Positions 1 through 11,800 of a stretch of DNA of 64,000 nucleotides are shown here, one piece after another. The DNA comes from Chlamydomonas sphaeroides (taxonomy: Eukaryota; Chlorophyta; Chlorophyceae; Chlamydomonadales; Chlamydomonadaceae), in NCBI GenBank assembly GCA_001662425.1, contig BDDC01000225.1, forward strand, positions 695 to 64,694. The letters run 5' to 3'. The first letter of the stretch is position 1, and every line of letters begins with the position of its first letter. Position numbers and translations under genes: made by a program. The notes below the pieces were generated by a model that was not told where the DNA came from, did no database searches, and saw only the letters and a program-made list of their open reading frames with translations.

Positions 1-600
1 CCCCGCCCCAGGGTACTTATTTCTATTTCTATTTCTAACCCGTGGCTTTGGCTTTCGCACCAGCCGCGTGGTCCGTGGCCCCATGTACCGTGCTGCGCTG
101 TCAGATGCAGCAGGCAGCACCCGTCCTGGACAGCATCGGTGCTGCGGATTAAGGGATCTCTAGACGTCTCTAGAGAGGCCTCCTCCTGCCGCAGGCTATG
201 CGGTGTGGCAGCGGCAACCTCTTGCCTCGCACGCCGCGCATGGATTGAAAGCCTCCCGCTACGCCCACAACGCGGCGACGGCCGCGGCGGCACGCGGTAG
301 CGTGGCTCGACACATACCGACAGAGTACGCGGCACTTACAAGACCCCGTGTAACAACGGAATGCCACACACTCGACACATCAATAAAACATCCCGTACGG
401 AACAGCAATCCCCCGGCATGAAACCAGACATCCCAGAGCGCCTGCCACCACCACAATGGCGCCAGCTCCGCCGCCGCCACGCCGCCGCCAGCAGGCCGTC
501 AGCCAAGACACGCCTCCGCGCTGGCGGCCGGTGCCGCCCTTCCCTGTGTTGTGGGGCAAAGTGATGCCGCTGGAACCCTCGCGCAAAATTACCCGATGCC

Positions 601-695
601 ACCCAGGGGGAGCCTCCTGATGCCGCCCAGGGGGAGCCTCCTGATGCCGCCCAGGGGGAGCCTCCTGATGCTGCCCAGGGGGAGCCTCCTGATGC
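601..695. repeat. 24-bp minisatellite, about 4 copies
   Basis: The unit AGCCTCCTGATGCCGCCCAG plus GGGG repeats with a 24-bp period. The later copies carry point changes (GCTGCCC for GCCGCCC). The array is intergenic. Confidence 0.85.
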
Positions 696-1191
696 CAACC
701 ATACCCGACAAGCCGCACCTCCATCCAAAGGAGTCGACCCCACACCCCAGGTTGCGTTTCTAGGTTTAGACACGGCTCACACGGCCCAAAGGAAGGCGCT
801 CGTCACGGCTCACACGGCCCACAGGCACCCCGCTGGGCTGTGCTCACAGGCCCTTCAGGGAAACTGGCAGCCCTGGGTTGGAGTGGTACCGGATGCCCCC
901 ATCAGGATGGGGAAAGGTGCGTCACCCTTCTCCCCATCTGTCATCCGTCTGGGGCTGCCGGCCGCCCCCCGACCATCGGGGCTCCATCGGTTTCACACGG
1001 ACACGCGCACCCACATGCGCGCACATAGGCAGACAGAGGTCAGGCAGGCACGCCGCGCTCCGCACGCCAACCGCTCCCGGGGGCCGCGGCGAGGGAGCGG
1101 CCACGGGGCAGCCAGCAGGCCGGGCCGAGCCGCCCGGCGCGCCACGCCGCGCGCCTGCCTCCACCAGATCAGGCGGGTAGGCAGAGGCTGT

Positions 1192-1273
1192 TGGCTCGCC
1201 CACCCCCGCGGCTGGCTCGCCCACCCCCGCGGCTGGCTCGCCCACCCCCGCGGCTGGCTCGCCCACCCCCGCC
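1192..1273. repeat. 21-bp minisatellite, about 4 copies
   Basis: The unit CTGGCTCGCCCACCCCCGCG plus G repeats nearly perfectly. Being a multiple of three, it keeps all frames open, which explains the spurious repeat-like peptides on both strands. Confidence 0.85.
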
Positions 1274-2661
1274 AACACACACGCACGCACACACGCTCGC
1301 TTCCCTTGCAGCCCCTATGCGGTGTGCCCGATGCAGGCACACTTGGCTTCCGGATGTTGGGTTCATGCCCCCCGTCGCCGGCCCTTATTGGCACTCGCCC
1401 ACACACGACCACGGCCACGACCACGGCAGCAGCCCCCGGGGGGTTGCCCCTGCCCTGCACGCGCCACGACACGCAGCCAGGCACGCACACGCGCCCGGCA
1501 CGCGAAGCAGGCCGCTTCACAGCATCCTGGCAACCGCTTGCCGTGCCGAGAAACCGGCCCACCGCCGCTCAGCCATGTGCCGTGGGCCTGCGCGCACAAG
1601 TGCGCCGGCGCCCGTGGCTGGGGTCGAGGCCCGCAAATGCAACCAACAGCAGCCATGAAATGCGTTTATGCACAAGAACCGCGGCCACCCAGCGGCCACG
1701 CGCTTGGAAGACCCGTGCTGTAAGTCCCAGTCACGCACAAGCCCTGCTGCGGCACACGCGGCAGCAAACACGCACGGGAAGCCCTCCGCACACCCTTGTG
1801 AGTTGTTGGGTCAAGTCACAAGTTGCTGCACACCCAATTACCGCAGAATAGCGCACCGGCAAATGCATTGCCAGCCGTCAGCGGCGCCATGCATGGGACG
1901 CAGGGGCAGGGGCGCCCTGCGGCGGCCAACGGGGCCGCGCCGGTCGTGCGCCTGCCCGCCCTGCGTCCCTCTGCCGGCGCCACTGCACGGGGGGGCGAAT
2001 GGTCCCACGAACAACTCCCAACCCACACTTGAACATGTCACGCCGCCCGTCACAGGGCCTCTCGGTTCGTCGCTCCCATCCAGGTCCCTCGCCGCAGTCA
2101 GCGCGGCCTTCGCGCCCACCCAAGACTCTTGTCCTAGTCAGCTCCGCCACGCTTGCCTGCTCCGGCGCATGGCTTGTAAAGGCAGGCAGCGGCCTCAAGC
2201 CGAGGCCGCGCACCCCCGTACGGCAGTTAGTTAGGTAGCAGTAAGTTCAGGTGGGATTGGCCTCCCGATGACGTTCTGCACGCCGCGAGGCGCACGATTT
2301 CCCCCAAACCCGCCCATCCTTCCGATACCCCACACACCCGTGTGGCGCTCCGAGGCCGCCGCCGCGCTGCGGCCCTCATGCGCCACAGGTCACACCGCGC
2401 TCTGCTTGATGCGTTTGCTTGGCAGCGCCAGCAGCGGCACCGACCCGCGTTCAGGCGCGCGAGCCAGCCGTGCGGCACGGGGCATTAGCCAGCCGCGCCA
2501 GCCCGAGGCGAGGCGCTCAGCCCCAAGGCGCAAACCCATGCCGCTACCGATGAACCAGCTCGACTGTCAGGCCCCATGCTGGTGGCGTCGCTCCAATCCA
2601 GTAGCGCCCCTGCTAGTGATGTCCCCCACGCTCCAACTGCCACGCCAGGGCGCGCCGCGCG

Positions 2662-2709
2662 GAACGTGTTGTTATGTGTTCCTATCTCTGAACACATAAC
2701 AACACGTTC
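2662..2709. other. Perfect 20-bp inverted repeat (hairpin)
   Basis: The left arm GAACGTGTTGTTATGTGTTC (2662-2681) and right arm GAACACATAACAACACGTTC (2690-2709) are exact reverse complements around an 8-nt loop, CTATCTCT. It lies about 105 bp beyond the stop codon of the minus-strand pseudokinase gene, so it is probably in its 3' UTR or just past it. The arms are AT-richer than the surroundings. It could be an RNA stem, a small-RNA precursor or a miniature palindromic repeat; sequence alone does not decide. Confidence 0.9.
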
Positions 2710-2813
2710 GTATACACGCCGTTCATTCGTTCGTTTGTTCGTTGATGTGTCGTCTTGCTCCCTGCTCCCATCCGCGGCAGGCAGGCAGGCGGGCGCCAGC
2801 TGCTGCCTTGCGC

Positions 2814-5800
2814 TCAGGCGTCACGCAGCAGCGCCCGCACCTGCCCCACCAGCGCCGCCGCTGACGGCCGCGCCGCCGCGTCCGCGGCGCAGCAGGCCGC
2901 CGCCAGTGCGGCAAAGCCCGCCGGCAGCGCCAGCCGCCGCGCCGCCGCCTCGCACACCGCGGCGGCGCTGGGGCACGCCATGTCCCACATGAGCTGCCCG
3001 AACGCGGTCACATCGGCGGCGGAGCTCGGTGCCCCGGTGGCGGCGGCGGCGGCGGCGCCTCCGCCGTCGCCGCTGGCGGCGCGGGCCGGCGGCGCCGCCA
3101 AGCGTGTGGCGCGGGCGAAGCCGGCTAGCTTGGCGGTGTAGCCACGTGGGTCGGCGCGTGTGGTTCGTAGCTGCACCGCCGCGGGCTCCAGGCCGCCGTG
3201 CGCGATGCCGCGGGCGTGCAGGTAGCGCAGCGCGGAGGCCAGGTCCAGCAGCGTGCGGTAGATGGCCTGCGCGGCGGTTTGCAGGCGTACAGTAAGGTCA
3301 CGGATGCGTCTGTGATGCACGGAAGGAGGAGCAAGGTGTGGGAGCCTGATCTTTGTTGGCAGAGGAAGGCCGCAGTCGAGTGCGTACCGATGCTGATGCC
3401 GCTGCGCCGCGCCTTTGCTCGAGCCTCGCGGCGCAGAGCAATGCCGGCAGGCGCAGAGCAATGCCGGCAGGCGCAGAGCAATGCCGGCAGGCGCAATTGT
3501 CTGTCTGCTTGCCGCGCACCTGCCAGTCCGTGGGGATGCCGCCCACGCCTCCGAGCAGGCCAGCCCCCAGAGCCACCTGGGGGTTGACAGCAGGAAGCGG
3601 CCCAGCCAGCTGTGAGCCCAGCGCAGGATTTATAAACTGACACAGTTCCTGATGGAATCTAGTTGATTGCATTCACATTATCAGCAATGCGGTTAGCAGC
3701 AGGGAGCTGCCTAGCCAGGCGGGAGCCCAGCGAGCATGCAGCGCCAGACGCCGAGTGCTAGCTACCGGCCGCGGCACCACACCTGCAGGCTGCCTAGGTC
3801 CGCGTCCGTGACCATCGCCAAGCACACCGGTGACGGCACCGCCGCCGCCGCCGTCACGCTCTCGGTGGCGACCGCCGGCGCGCAGGCGGCCACGTCAGCG
3901 CTGGACGCCAGCCGCAGCGTCAGGTGGCAGGAGCCCGCGGCCGGCGGCGGCTCGGAGGCCGATGGCGGCGCCAGGCGCTGCATGCAGACCCCGGGCAGCC
4001 AGGCCTGGACGGTTGCTATGTTGGGGTGCGAGAGGCTGGTGAGCCAGAACACCTCCGCCGCCGAGCCGACGGCGTCGCGACACGCCGCCGCCAGGGCGAC
4101 GGCGTCGCCTGGCGGCAGCGGCGCGCCGGCCGCCGCCTCCGCCGCCGCCAGCGCGGCGTCCAGTGCGGCGGCGGCGGGGTCGGCGGGGTCGACGGGGTCG
4201 GCGGGGTCGGCGCCGGTGTCGAAGCTGCCGCTGGCGGAGCCGCTGAGGCTGGCGCAGATTCGGACGGGGGGCGGCGACGGCAGGGCGGCGGCGGCGGTCC
4301 TGCCGCCGACGGCGAGCGCAGCAAGGAAAGCGGGGGGAACGCCGAAGGGGATTTCGGTGAGCTTAAGCGCCACGGGTTGTCCCAGAGCCGATGTGGCTCG
4401 GAACTGGACCATGCCTGGGAGTGGGGTCGAGGGCCCGGCGGAGCAATGGGTGGAGGTCGTTCAAGGTGCACTCGTAGCTTGAGAAATCGCCAATCTTGGA
4501 AGTGAGGGTGCCCACCCCAGGCCGGGCGAGACTGAGCCATGCCCGCAGGTGTTACGACGTGCCCAGGCAGAGCTACTAATTGCCAACAAAGCACAGGCCG
4601 TGGCAGCACCAGCGGGTGGAAGCACAGGCGGTCGCGGGCGCACCGGCACGTACTCGCGGAGGTGCGAAGCCGCGCACCTGCGCCGTTGGTTGCCTCGATG
4701 GCGTGCAGCGTGATTCCCTCCAGGTCGTCCGCAAAGGAGCAGGCGGCCGGGCCCAGCCACCTGTCGGCAGCATGGGGGGAGTAGGGGGGCATGAGCGAAG
4801 CCGCGCCATGACCGGCACGCCCTGGGCATCCCTGGACATCCCTGGACATCCCGGCAGCAAGCCTGTGAGTACCGTTATCGCCAGGCGCTCATGGCACAGG
4901 TAGGCAGGGTCGCGTGCGGTACTGCTCGCGTGCCGGGCTGCGGCCACACCTGTCCACCAGCCGCTCCGATGCGCTGCTCGCGGAGAGGCCGCTGGCGCCG
5001 GATGTGGTGGCGGCGGCGCCTGAGCCGGCCGCGATTGAGCCCTCGAGGATGCCGGAGTGGAGCGGCAGCGATGCCGCCGACAGCGACGCCGGCGGCGGAG
5101 CGACGGAGGCCGGCGGCGCAGCGAACGGCTCGCTGGTGGAGGCTGGCGGCGGCGGTGCCGCCGTCGCGGCGGCCATGATTGCGGCCAGCTTCATGGCCGG
5201 CGTGGTGCGCAGGAGCGAGAGTAGCCCCGCGGTGTAGGCAGAGGTCTCCTGGCTGGTTGGCGGGCTGAGCCCCGCGGCGGCAGCGGCGGCGCGCGCCGAC
5301 TCCGGCGCCAATGGCGACGCTAGGTCGTCGATGTCGTTGGCGGCGCGGCCGTCAGCGGGCTCGCGCCGCCAGGCCGCTGCGAGCTGTCCGATCGAGCTGC
5401 GGCATGTCGGCGCCTGTTGGCACATCGGTGTCGACCCGCGCGTGTCGTTGAGCACGGCGACGTCAAGCGCCGACGCCGAAACTCGCGGCGGCTGCTTTGC
5501 AAGCGGCAGCTTGGCAAAGTCTCGCCACCATCGCGGCGAGCCGCTGCCGCTGCTTAGATGAGCGGCGCGTATCACATCGTGACCGATCGAGCCGCACGCG
5601 AGAAGTTGATAGTACGCATCGGGGTTGGTCTGTAGAGAGGACAGCAGCGCGGCCTGCGGGTGCGGAACAGTCGCGGAAAAGTGAAGACGAAGCGCTGGCC
5701 GTACAGCTGGCCTCCGTCGTGGCGCTCTCAGTATAGTACTGCATTGCCGATCTTGCTGATTCGCCGCGTGCCCCTGATCGTTGCTTGCGGTTGCCCGCCG

Positions 5801-5914
5801 ACGTACTTGCACATCGTCGTTGTCAAAGGCCTCCATCAGCAAGTCAAGTTCATCGGCGCCATCACATTTAAATGCTACTGCCACATCCCCCGGCGAGGGC
5901 AGCGGCCCGGCCAT
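2814..5914 (-). CDS. TKL-like protein pseudokinase
   Basis: This is a kinase-fold protein of about 659 residues, probably catalytically dead. Predicted exons are 5914-5807, 5653-4950, 4760-4678, 4414-3783 and 3266-2814, and the phases agree at every join. Residues 1-270 are a low-complexity N-terminus. The N-lobe follows, with a degenerate glycine loop (TNGAGMVQF), a retained VAIK-type lysine (QPVALKL), an alpha-C-like helix and SHPNI. The C-lobe has ALRYLHARGIAHGGLEP where HRDLKP is expected and KLAGFAR where DFG is expected, then DVTAFGQLMWDM and a terminal RPS segment. Both the catalytic Asp and the metal-binding Asp are missing. The stretch between the hinge and the C-lobe is short, so one small exon may lie unseen in the 3267-3782 intron, which holds a 20-bp repeat. 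The start is the first in-frame ATG of exon 1. Plant and algal TKL kinases are the nearest family, and a scaffold role is inference. Confidence 0.7.
3431..3490. repeat. 20-bp tandem repeat, 3 copies, in pseudokinase intron
   Basis: GCGCAGAGCAATGCCGGCAG is repeated three times exactly and followed by a partial fourth copy. It lies inside the last predicted intron of the pseudokinase gene, where part of the kinase hinge region might have been expected. Confidence 0.9.
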
Positions 5915-7387
5915 TTGACGCGGCACGTCGGCTGTACTGTTGGTACAGGAGGCAGGCGCGTGCCAAGTTATGTCAGCTGCATACGTCTCAGTCGCAAGCG
6001 CGCGTGTGTACAACGCTGTTCAGCACGTCGACGAACATGCCGCTCTGGCCAACGTGCCTCTCAGCTGCCGCATTGCCCTCCGCTAAAATTATAGGTATAA
6101 CCTGACTAGTCATGAGATGCGCAGGGGAGTGTCGGGGTCGAGCGCTCTGGGAGGGAACGCAAAGCATATGGAGCGGCGTTCGCCTGCGAGCTACAAACGC
6201 ACCGTTGTTATTGACGGCAGCGATGACGACAGCTTTCGGACGCTAAAGTCCAGGGAAGTTCCGTGTTCATCCGCTGGGGAGCGTCAGCCGGCGAGCCCTC
6301 GAGCGCCCCGCTGCAGTCGCTATGCTTTTGTTAATCCTTTTTATGACGCATACACGCTATTATTCTCCGTTAGACGGAGCGTCGCCCGGATGTGGGCCGC
6401 GCAAAGGTCAACGTATCGTCTGACAGCTGTTGTGCGTGTCGTAATATACAAGCAGTGTACCGGTATGCGGGTAGTGTAGGTATATGTTGAGTGCGCCGCG
6501 CAGCGCTGGGCAGGCACTGCAGAAAATATCGTATGTCCGGATTCGTGAACACCTCGGCGCGGTCGTCGCGCTGCGCTGCGAACCCGGCCGGCAGAGCTGC
6601 TAGCAGTCCCCAGCCAAGTCTGTGCACAGGCGCTCTGCTCCAATTCCGCTGCCGCAGTCGCCGTTGGCTGTCGTACACCCTCTGTGGCCGCCCAGCGCCA
6701 TCCATCCGCCCACGTCCTCCGCCCGGTGCCTACCGCGTCCACCATGGGACACACCTTTCTTCTCGATCGGCGCACTCGTGCACTTGCCGGCCGCTTCTGT
6801 CTGGACAGCTACGGCCTTGTTTGCTGGCACGTGTTCACCGCATGTTCACAGTAGGCCGACCAGAGTTCCGCTGTGGACGTGTTGCTTTTTCTGCTGTGCC
6901 GCAAGGCGCAAGTATTGGCTGGCTGCCACATGTTATGTTATCGCAACTCCAGCTTACTGAAGCAAAGTCTCCTGGCGTACAACCTGCTGGCGCTAGTGTC
7001 CCGAGCACGTCCAGGCTATAGATTATGGTATCAAAGCGAAAGCAAAATCAACTGGAGACGACAGACGGTTGCGTTACAAATTGAACCTGTGCATCCTGCG
7101 TCATTAAGTTGCGGGGCCGCAAGTGTGCGGAGGCGGGGTGCAACATCTCCACACAAGTGCGGCCTGGATGCCGGTACGGGACACAAGCGAGGCGCTGACC
7201 GGAAAGGGGGGAAGCTTATCTGCTTATCTGCTCCTGGCCCAGTCATCGGCCATGATCCCATAGAATCCCATGAAGCGTCCACCACCACCAGGACGACCCG
7301 ACCCGCCTGCCCATTCAACCGTCCACTGCAGCCCACGAGCCGCGATCTGCCATGTTTGCCAGCAGCGGCGCAGAATGCTCGCTCATA
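5915..7387. other. Spacer upstream of the pseudokinase
   Basis: There is no confident gene. An AT-rich stretch at about 6084-6102 (TTATACCTATAATTTTAGC on the minus strand) lies about 170 bp upstream of the pseudokinase ATG and could be its core promoter. A plus-strand open frame of 120 codons at 6117-6479 starts with ATG; its first 50 residues look coding-like (VVIDGSDDDSFRTLKSREV), but it matches no family I know and no downstream exon can be joined to it. Confidence 0.4.
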
Positions 7388-7585
7388 GCTTGCCGAGCCC
7401 CGAGCCTCCCGCACCCGCCAGCCCAGCGAGCGGTCCCATGCCTGCCCCAAAGCCCCAGGCAGCCTCTAGCCAGCGGCAGCAGCGGCCGCGCTCAGCAGGC
7501 GCAGCAGCCCGTGGGCGCCTTCTCCACGTTCTTTGCCTTGCGGTTGAAGAAGAGCGCGCGGAGGCCCAGGCAGCAGAGCCAGTAC
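7388..7585 (-). pseudogene. Detached copy of the calpain last exon plus 3' UTR
   Basis: On the minus strand, 7585-7492 reproduces the 94-nt final exon of the calpain gene (31721-31814). It encodes the same 30 residues and stop (starts YWLCCLGLRALFF, ends GCCAC), with one synonymous difference seen by eye. Similarity continues about 105 bp into the 3' flank, with small indels, to about 7388. Similarity starts exactly at the exon border, and the sequence before it does not resemble the calpain intron. No other calpain exon is found upstream on this strand. It is therefore a recent fragment duplication, a shuffled exon or the end of an unrecognised paralogue. Confidence 0.85.
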
Positions 7586-8803
7586 CTGTACGGCCAGCGG
7601 GCGCGGGAGCTGCGCTGTGTGGCTGGAGGCGAGGAGGCGCTGCATGCCAGGGCCGAAGTAAGGGCCCTGCGCGAATGTAGCAGCGGTCAAGTACAAGGGC
7701 TGGATACCGGGCTGCCAGTACTGGCGGCCGTCTCCGGTACCCTTGTCTGACCTCCACGTTGGTCAAGTGGTCATAACGTGAGAGGTGTCGATGTCTGGGC
7801 AGCACGTCTTTCCGAGCAGTATGCGGCGAGGGATGTGGGTCGTACATTGGAGATACATCTCCCACAGCGGTCCTGCGCCGCGTGCACGGAAGCCGGCCCG
7901 CAGCTAGCAGGCGCGCGCGTGTGCACGCGCTGTGTGCTGTAGAGGGCCCGTGGAGGGGTGAGGGCGAGCACCGGTCACAGGGCCACGCGGCGTGGTCCAA
8001 TAAATCATGTACTCCGCGGCCCACGACCTGCCCGGCCCATCCACGCCCGCTGCCCAGCAACCGACCAGGCGGTGCGCCAGAGCTTATTCGGGTCGATGCC
8101 ACGCCTTGTTGGCTTACGCACGGCCTCCGCAACCGCGCTCAGCGGCCGCGGCCCCCCACACACGTTGTTACCCACCCCCGACCGTAGCCTCGCTGTATCC
8201 CAAGCGGCCTGCCTCGTTCGTTGTTTCCTGATGCCTTGCCAGGCGCCCCAATAAATAGCCGCGCAAGAGGCGCGCCGTGCCTGCGGTCGATACCGTCGCG
8301 CGCCGCTCACATTGCCCTAGCTACGATACGTGCAACATGCAATCCCAGGGCCCTCGCAAGCTGCGGCCCGTGCTGTGCTGTGCTATGCTCGACACTACCC
8401 ATACGCCCATGCAGCCGCCAACCCCGCCACCGCCCTGGCCGCGCGGCGGCTGTTCTACACCCGAGCATTCGGGGCGTCACCTCGGCACGCCTCCCTTCGC
8501 AGCAGGCAATGCATCTAGCCTGTCCTAGTAACAATGAGCCCCCCACAACCGCGCTCACAGTACCTATACTTCGCCACGCTCATTGCGTTCAGTGCCACGC
8601 GGCGTGGGCCCTCAGCCGCCACCTTGCCCAGCGCCCGGGCAGGGCGCCGCAGCGGCCGCCCACTGCCCTACCCACCCCCGCCGCTGCTGGCCGCCAGCGT
8701 CCGCGCCCGCGCTTCGCAGCGCCTGCACGACTCCTCCGCCCCCATCCCCCCTCACGGTACCTGGATCCCACCGCACGCTACCCTGGCGCCCCCATGTGCC
8801 GCG
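7586..8803. other. Spacer 3' of the channel gene
   Basis: There is no recognised gene. On the minus strand at about 7607-7730 a short open stretch reads like real protein (QYWQPGIQPLYL then GPYFGPGMQ) directly before the copied calpain exon, but I cannot assign it and it is not in the frame of that exon. The rest, to 8803, is C-rich sequence that probably includes the 3' UTR of the minus-strand channel gene, which stops at 8804. Confidence 0.4.
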
Positions 8804-11800
8804 TCACGGCTCCACCTCCCCAGGCGTACGCAGACGCACGCCGCTGCCTGCTGGCCCTGGCGCCCGGGGCCCGGGCCCGGTCGAGCCGTTCCATGATGCC
8901 CGCGGCGGCCCCTCCTCCGGGTCCAGGACCAGCCGCGCCGCCGCCACTGCGCCGCCGCCGCCACGGCCGCTGACCGAGCCGCCGTCGTCGTCGTCACCGC
9001 CCGGCGTCGGCGACGGCGCCGTCGGCAGCCCCGAGCCCATCCTCGCCGCCAGCTCCAGGCGGGAGTTCTCCGCTGCCAGAGCCTGCGCCATGGCCTCCAG
9101 CTCCGTGTGCTCGTCGGGCGCCCCCAACAGTGACGGCGCCTCCGACAGCATGAAGCCATGCAAGGTCGGGGACGACGGCGGCGACGGCCGGCTCGCGGCC
9201 GCCAGCGGCGTCGACTCGCGCGAGCCGCCGACCATGTAGGCGGCGAGGCTGACGTCGCCCGTGCCGGTCCGCTCCGGCGTCAGGGGCCGGCGGAAGGCGG
9301 GCAGGGCGGCGCCGCCACTCGCAACCCTCTCTGGCGTCACCGCGCGCGGGCCGCCCGTCAGGCTGTGACGGCTGCCCCCGGCAGAGCTGGGACCAGGGCC
9401 AGGGCTCACAAGGGCGGCCACGCGGCCGCCGCCGCCACCACCGTTGGGCTGCGGCGACGGCAGCACAGCGGCTGGGCCGCCGCTGGCGACGCTGCCGAGC
9501 ACAAACCCGACGCTGCCGCCGCCACCCGCTGAGCCGCCGGACCCGAGCGCCGGCACCAGCGAGCCCTCTGGCGCCTGTCCGCGGCCCATGGCGCCGGTGA
9601 GCGAGCCGGCGGCGGCGCTGGCCCGAATGGCTGCGAGCGAGGGGCTGCCGCCGGTGTAGCTGCTGCGGTTGTTGGGCGCGCGGCCGGGCCGCAGCGGCGA
9701 GGGTAACTCCAGGTCCGTGACCGTGGTCAGCAGCGCGCCGTCAATCTCATCGGCGAACTTGGTGTGGAGGTGCGCGTGATGGCCGCCGTGCTCCGCGCCG
9801 TGCTTGAGCGCGCCGCCGCCAGCGGGCGGAGGTGACGGGAGCGCGCCCAGCGACCCGAGCGCCGGCGGCGGCGGCGGCAGCTGGATGCTGCCGGCCGCCG
9901 GCGTCAGGGCGCTTGTGGGCCGGCTGCTGCCGCGGCTGGGCCCGCTGCTAGCCCCGGGGAATGCGAACGCAGAGCTGGCCGGCGGCGGCGGCAGCAGCAG
10001 CTGCTGAGTGGTGCCGCCGCGCTCCTCGGCGGCGGCTGCGCGGCGCGCGGCGGCGGCGCCGATGCCGGTCATGCTGGGCCGCAGGCCGCCGCCGCCGCGA
10101 CGCATGGTGGGCGCTGCGGTGAGGCCCATGCTCGTCCCGTCGGTGGCGGCGGCGCCGTTGCTGGGCCGCCGTACCTTCATGTGGTTCATGAGCGCCTCCA
10201 GGTTCCCGCTGAGCTTGTTGACCGCCCGCTCCAACCGCTCCAACCGCTCGGCGTCGCCTCCGCCACCGCCACCGCCTCCGCCGCCACCGCCTCCGCCGCC
10301 GGTCCTGCGGCCCATGGTCAGCCCTCCCAGCTGGTTGTAGGCGTCGGTGATCCGCCGCTGCAGCGCGCCGCCGGCGATGCCGCCGCCGCCTTGCAACGCA
10401 AAGCTCTTGCTGGACTTGAAGGAGGCGGCGCGGCTGATGTTGCCTCGCATGCCGCCGCCGCCAATGCTGCGGCCGTCATCGTCATCCGACGCAGCAGCCG
10501 ACATGTCGCCGGCGCTGCGGCCCAGCGTCCGCTCGTTCCCGTTCAGGCTGACGGCGCGAGAGGGCGCCTTGCCGCCGCCACCACCCGGCGCGCCGCCGCC
10601 GCCGCCGCCGCCTGTCCCAGCGGCGGCGGTGCCCAGCCTCGCGATCACGTTTGCAACCATCTTGTCCCTGGGGGATGCGAAGACGCGACCGGGAGCACGC
10701 GCACTGGTGTGAGCACCTGGCGCTCGGACCGCTCCCATCGGCCGCCCCTCCCGTCACCCTCCCCAGCGCGCCCCGACCCACATGTTAGCCGCCTCCGCAC
10801 CGCCGCCGTCCGGTCCTCCCGGGCCCCCGGCGCCGCCGTCCTTGCGCAGCGGCATGAGCAGGTGCAGGTACGGGTGGTTGCCCGAGTGCGCCATGATGCC
10901 GCCCGTGGTGCTCTCCACGTCGATGATCAGCTCCGCGCGGCCCTTGAGGAACACAAAGTGCTGTATCATCTTGACCTTCTGGTAGATGTCGGCCATGAGC
11001 GTGATGAGCATGTTGAGCAGCACCACGATGAGCGCAAACATGTAGACGCAGAACAGCAGGATGGCGAACTGCAGGGGGGAGCAGGGAGGAGCCGGGGAGG
11101 GCGGGCAGGGAAGGCATGGCAGGCAGGGAGGAGATGCGGGGATGAGCGAACCGCGGGGCAAGAAGCAGATGGGCGGAAGGGGAGGCGGGAAGGCGTGGGC
11201 GGTGTAGCCGTATGCCTGTGCATACGGTACGGCACTGCAAGCGACGCGTACGGCGTGGTACGGCTGCCGTAGCTCGGCACGGCACTCACGTGGCTGTACT
11301 CGCTGTCGGACGCATCGTGGGGGTCGCCTATCTGAAACATGACCAGATACACGTTGAGCAGCGCGTTGCCGAAATCACCTGTACGGCAACATCGATGGTA
11401 CGGCAGCAAAAGTCGGTGTACCGCATTGCAAAACCCGGCGGCGCACGGTACGGCTGCAGCTACGGACGGCAAGCAGCTTAGGCGGCCATGGCACGCACCG
11501 TATAGCTTGCCCAGCCCCTCATCGCCGCTGTCGGTGACGGAGGCCTCGTTGCGGAACAGCACTGCGGCGGACGGTCAGGGCGGAGCCAGGGATGGGGGAG
11601 CATTGGCATGGCGCAGTCGGGCATGATCGCAGCATGAGCTTCCGTGGGGCTGGCGCTGTCAGCCCACGCTGGCAGGGGGGCGAAGGCTGCCGCCGGGCGC
11701 CGCACTTTCCCTGCCCGGTGTCATGCCGGCTCCTCACCCATGAATGCGACGGCGAAGGAGATAAAGAGCGTGGCGAGCAGGCCGATGAAGTACTTGAGGC

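Larger units (their letters stand above)
1..2813. other. Repeat-rich spacer, no supported gene
   Basis: I see no conserved coding segment here on either strand. The long open frames (for example 883-1851 on +) are low-complexity frames caused by high GC and lack splice-joined domain matches. The spacer holds a 24-bp minisatellite near 601-695, a 21-bp minisatellite near 1192-1273 and a perfect 20-bp inverted repeat at 2662-2709, all listed separately. The right end is probably the 3' untranslated region of the pseudokinase gene, whose stop codon is at 2814. Confidence 0.6.

Noticed and set aside
883..1851. Long plus-strand open frame of 322 codons
   Set aside because: Low-complexity Arg/Pro/His-rich translation running through a 21-bp minisatellite; no domain, no splice partners, and similar frames open on the other strand. 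It is an effect of high GC.
6117..6479. 120-codon plus-strand frame starting with ATG
   Set aside because: Part of it looks coding-like, but no family, donor site with matching downstream exon, or conserved motif supports a gene; kept only as a note in the spacer entry.
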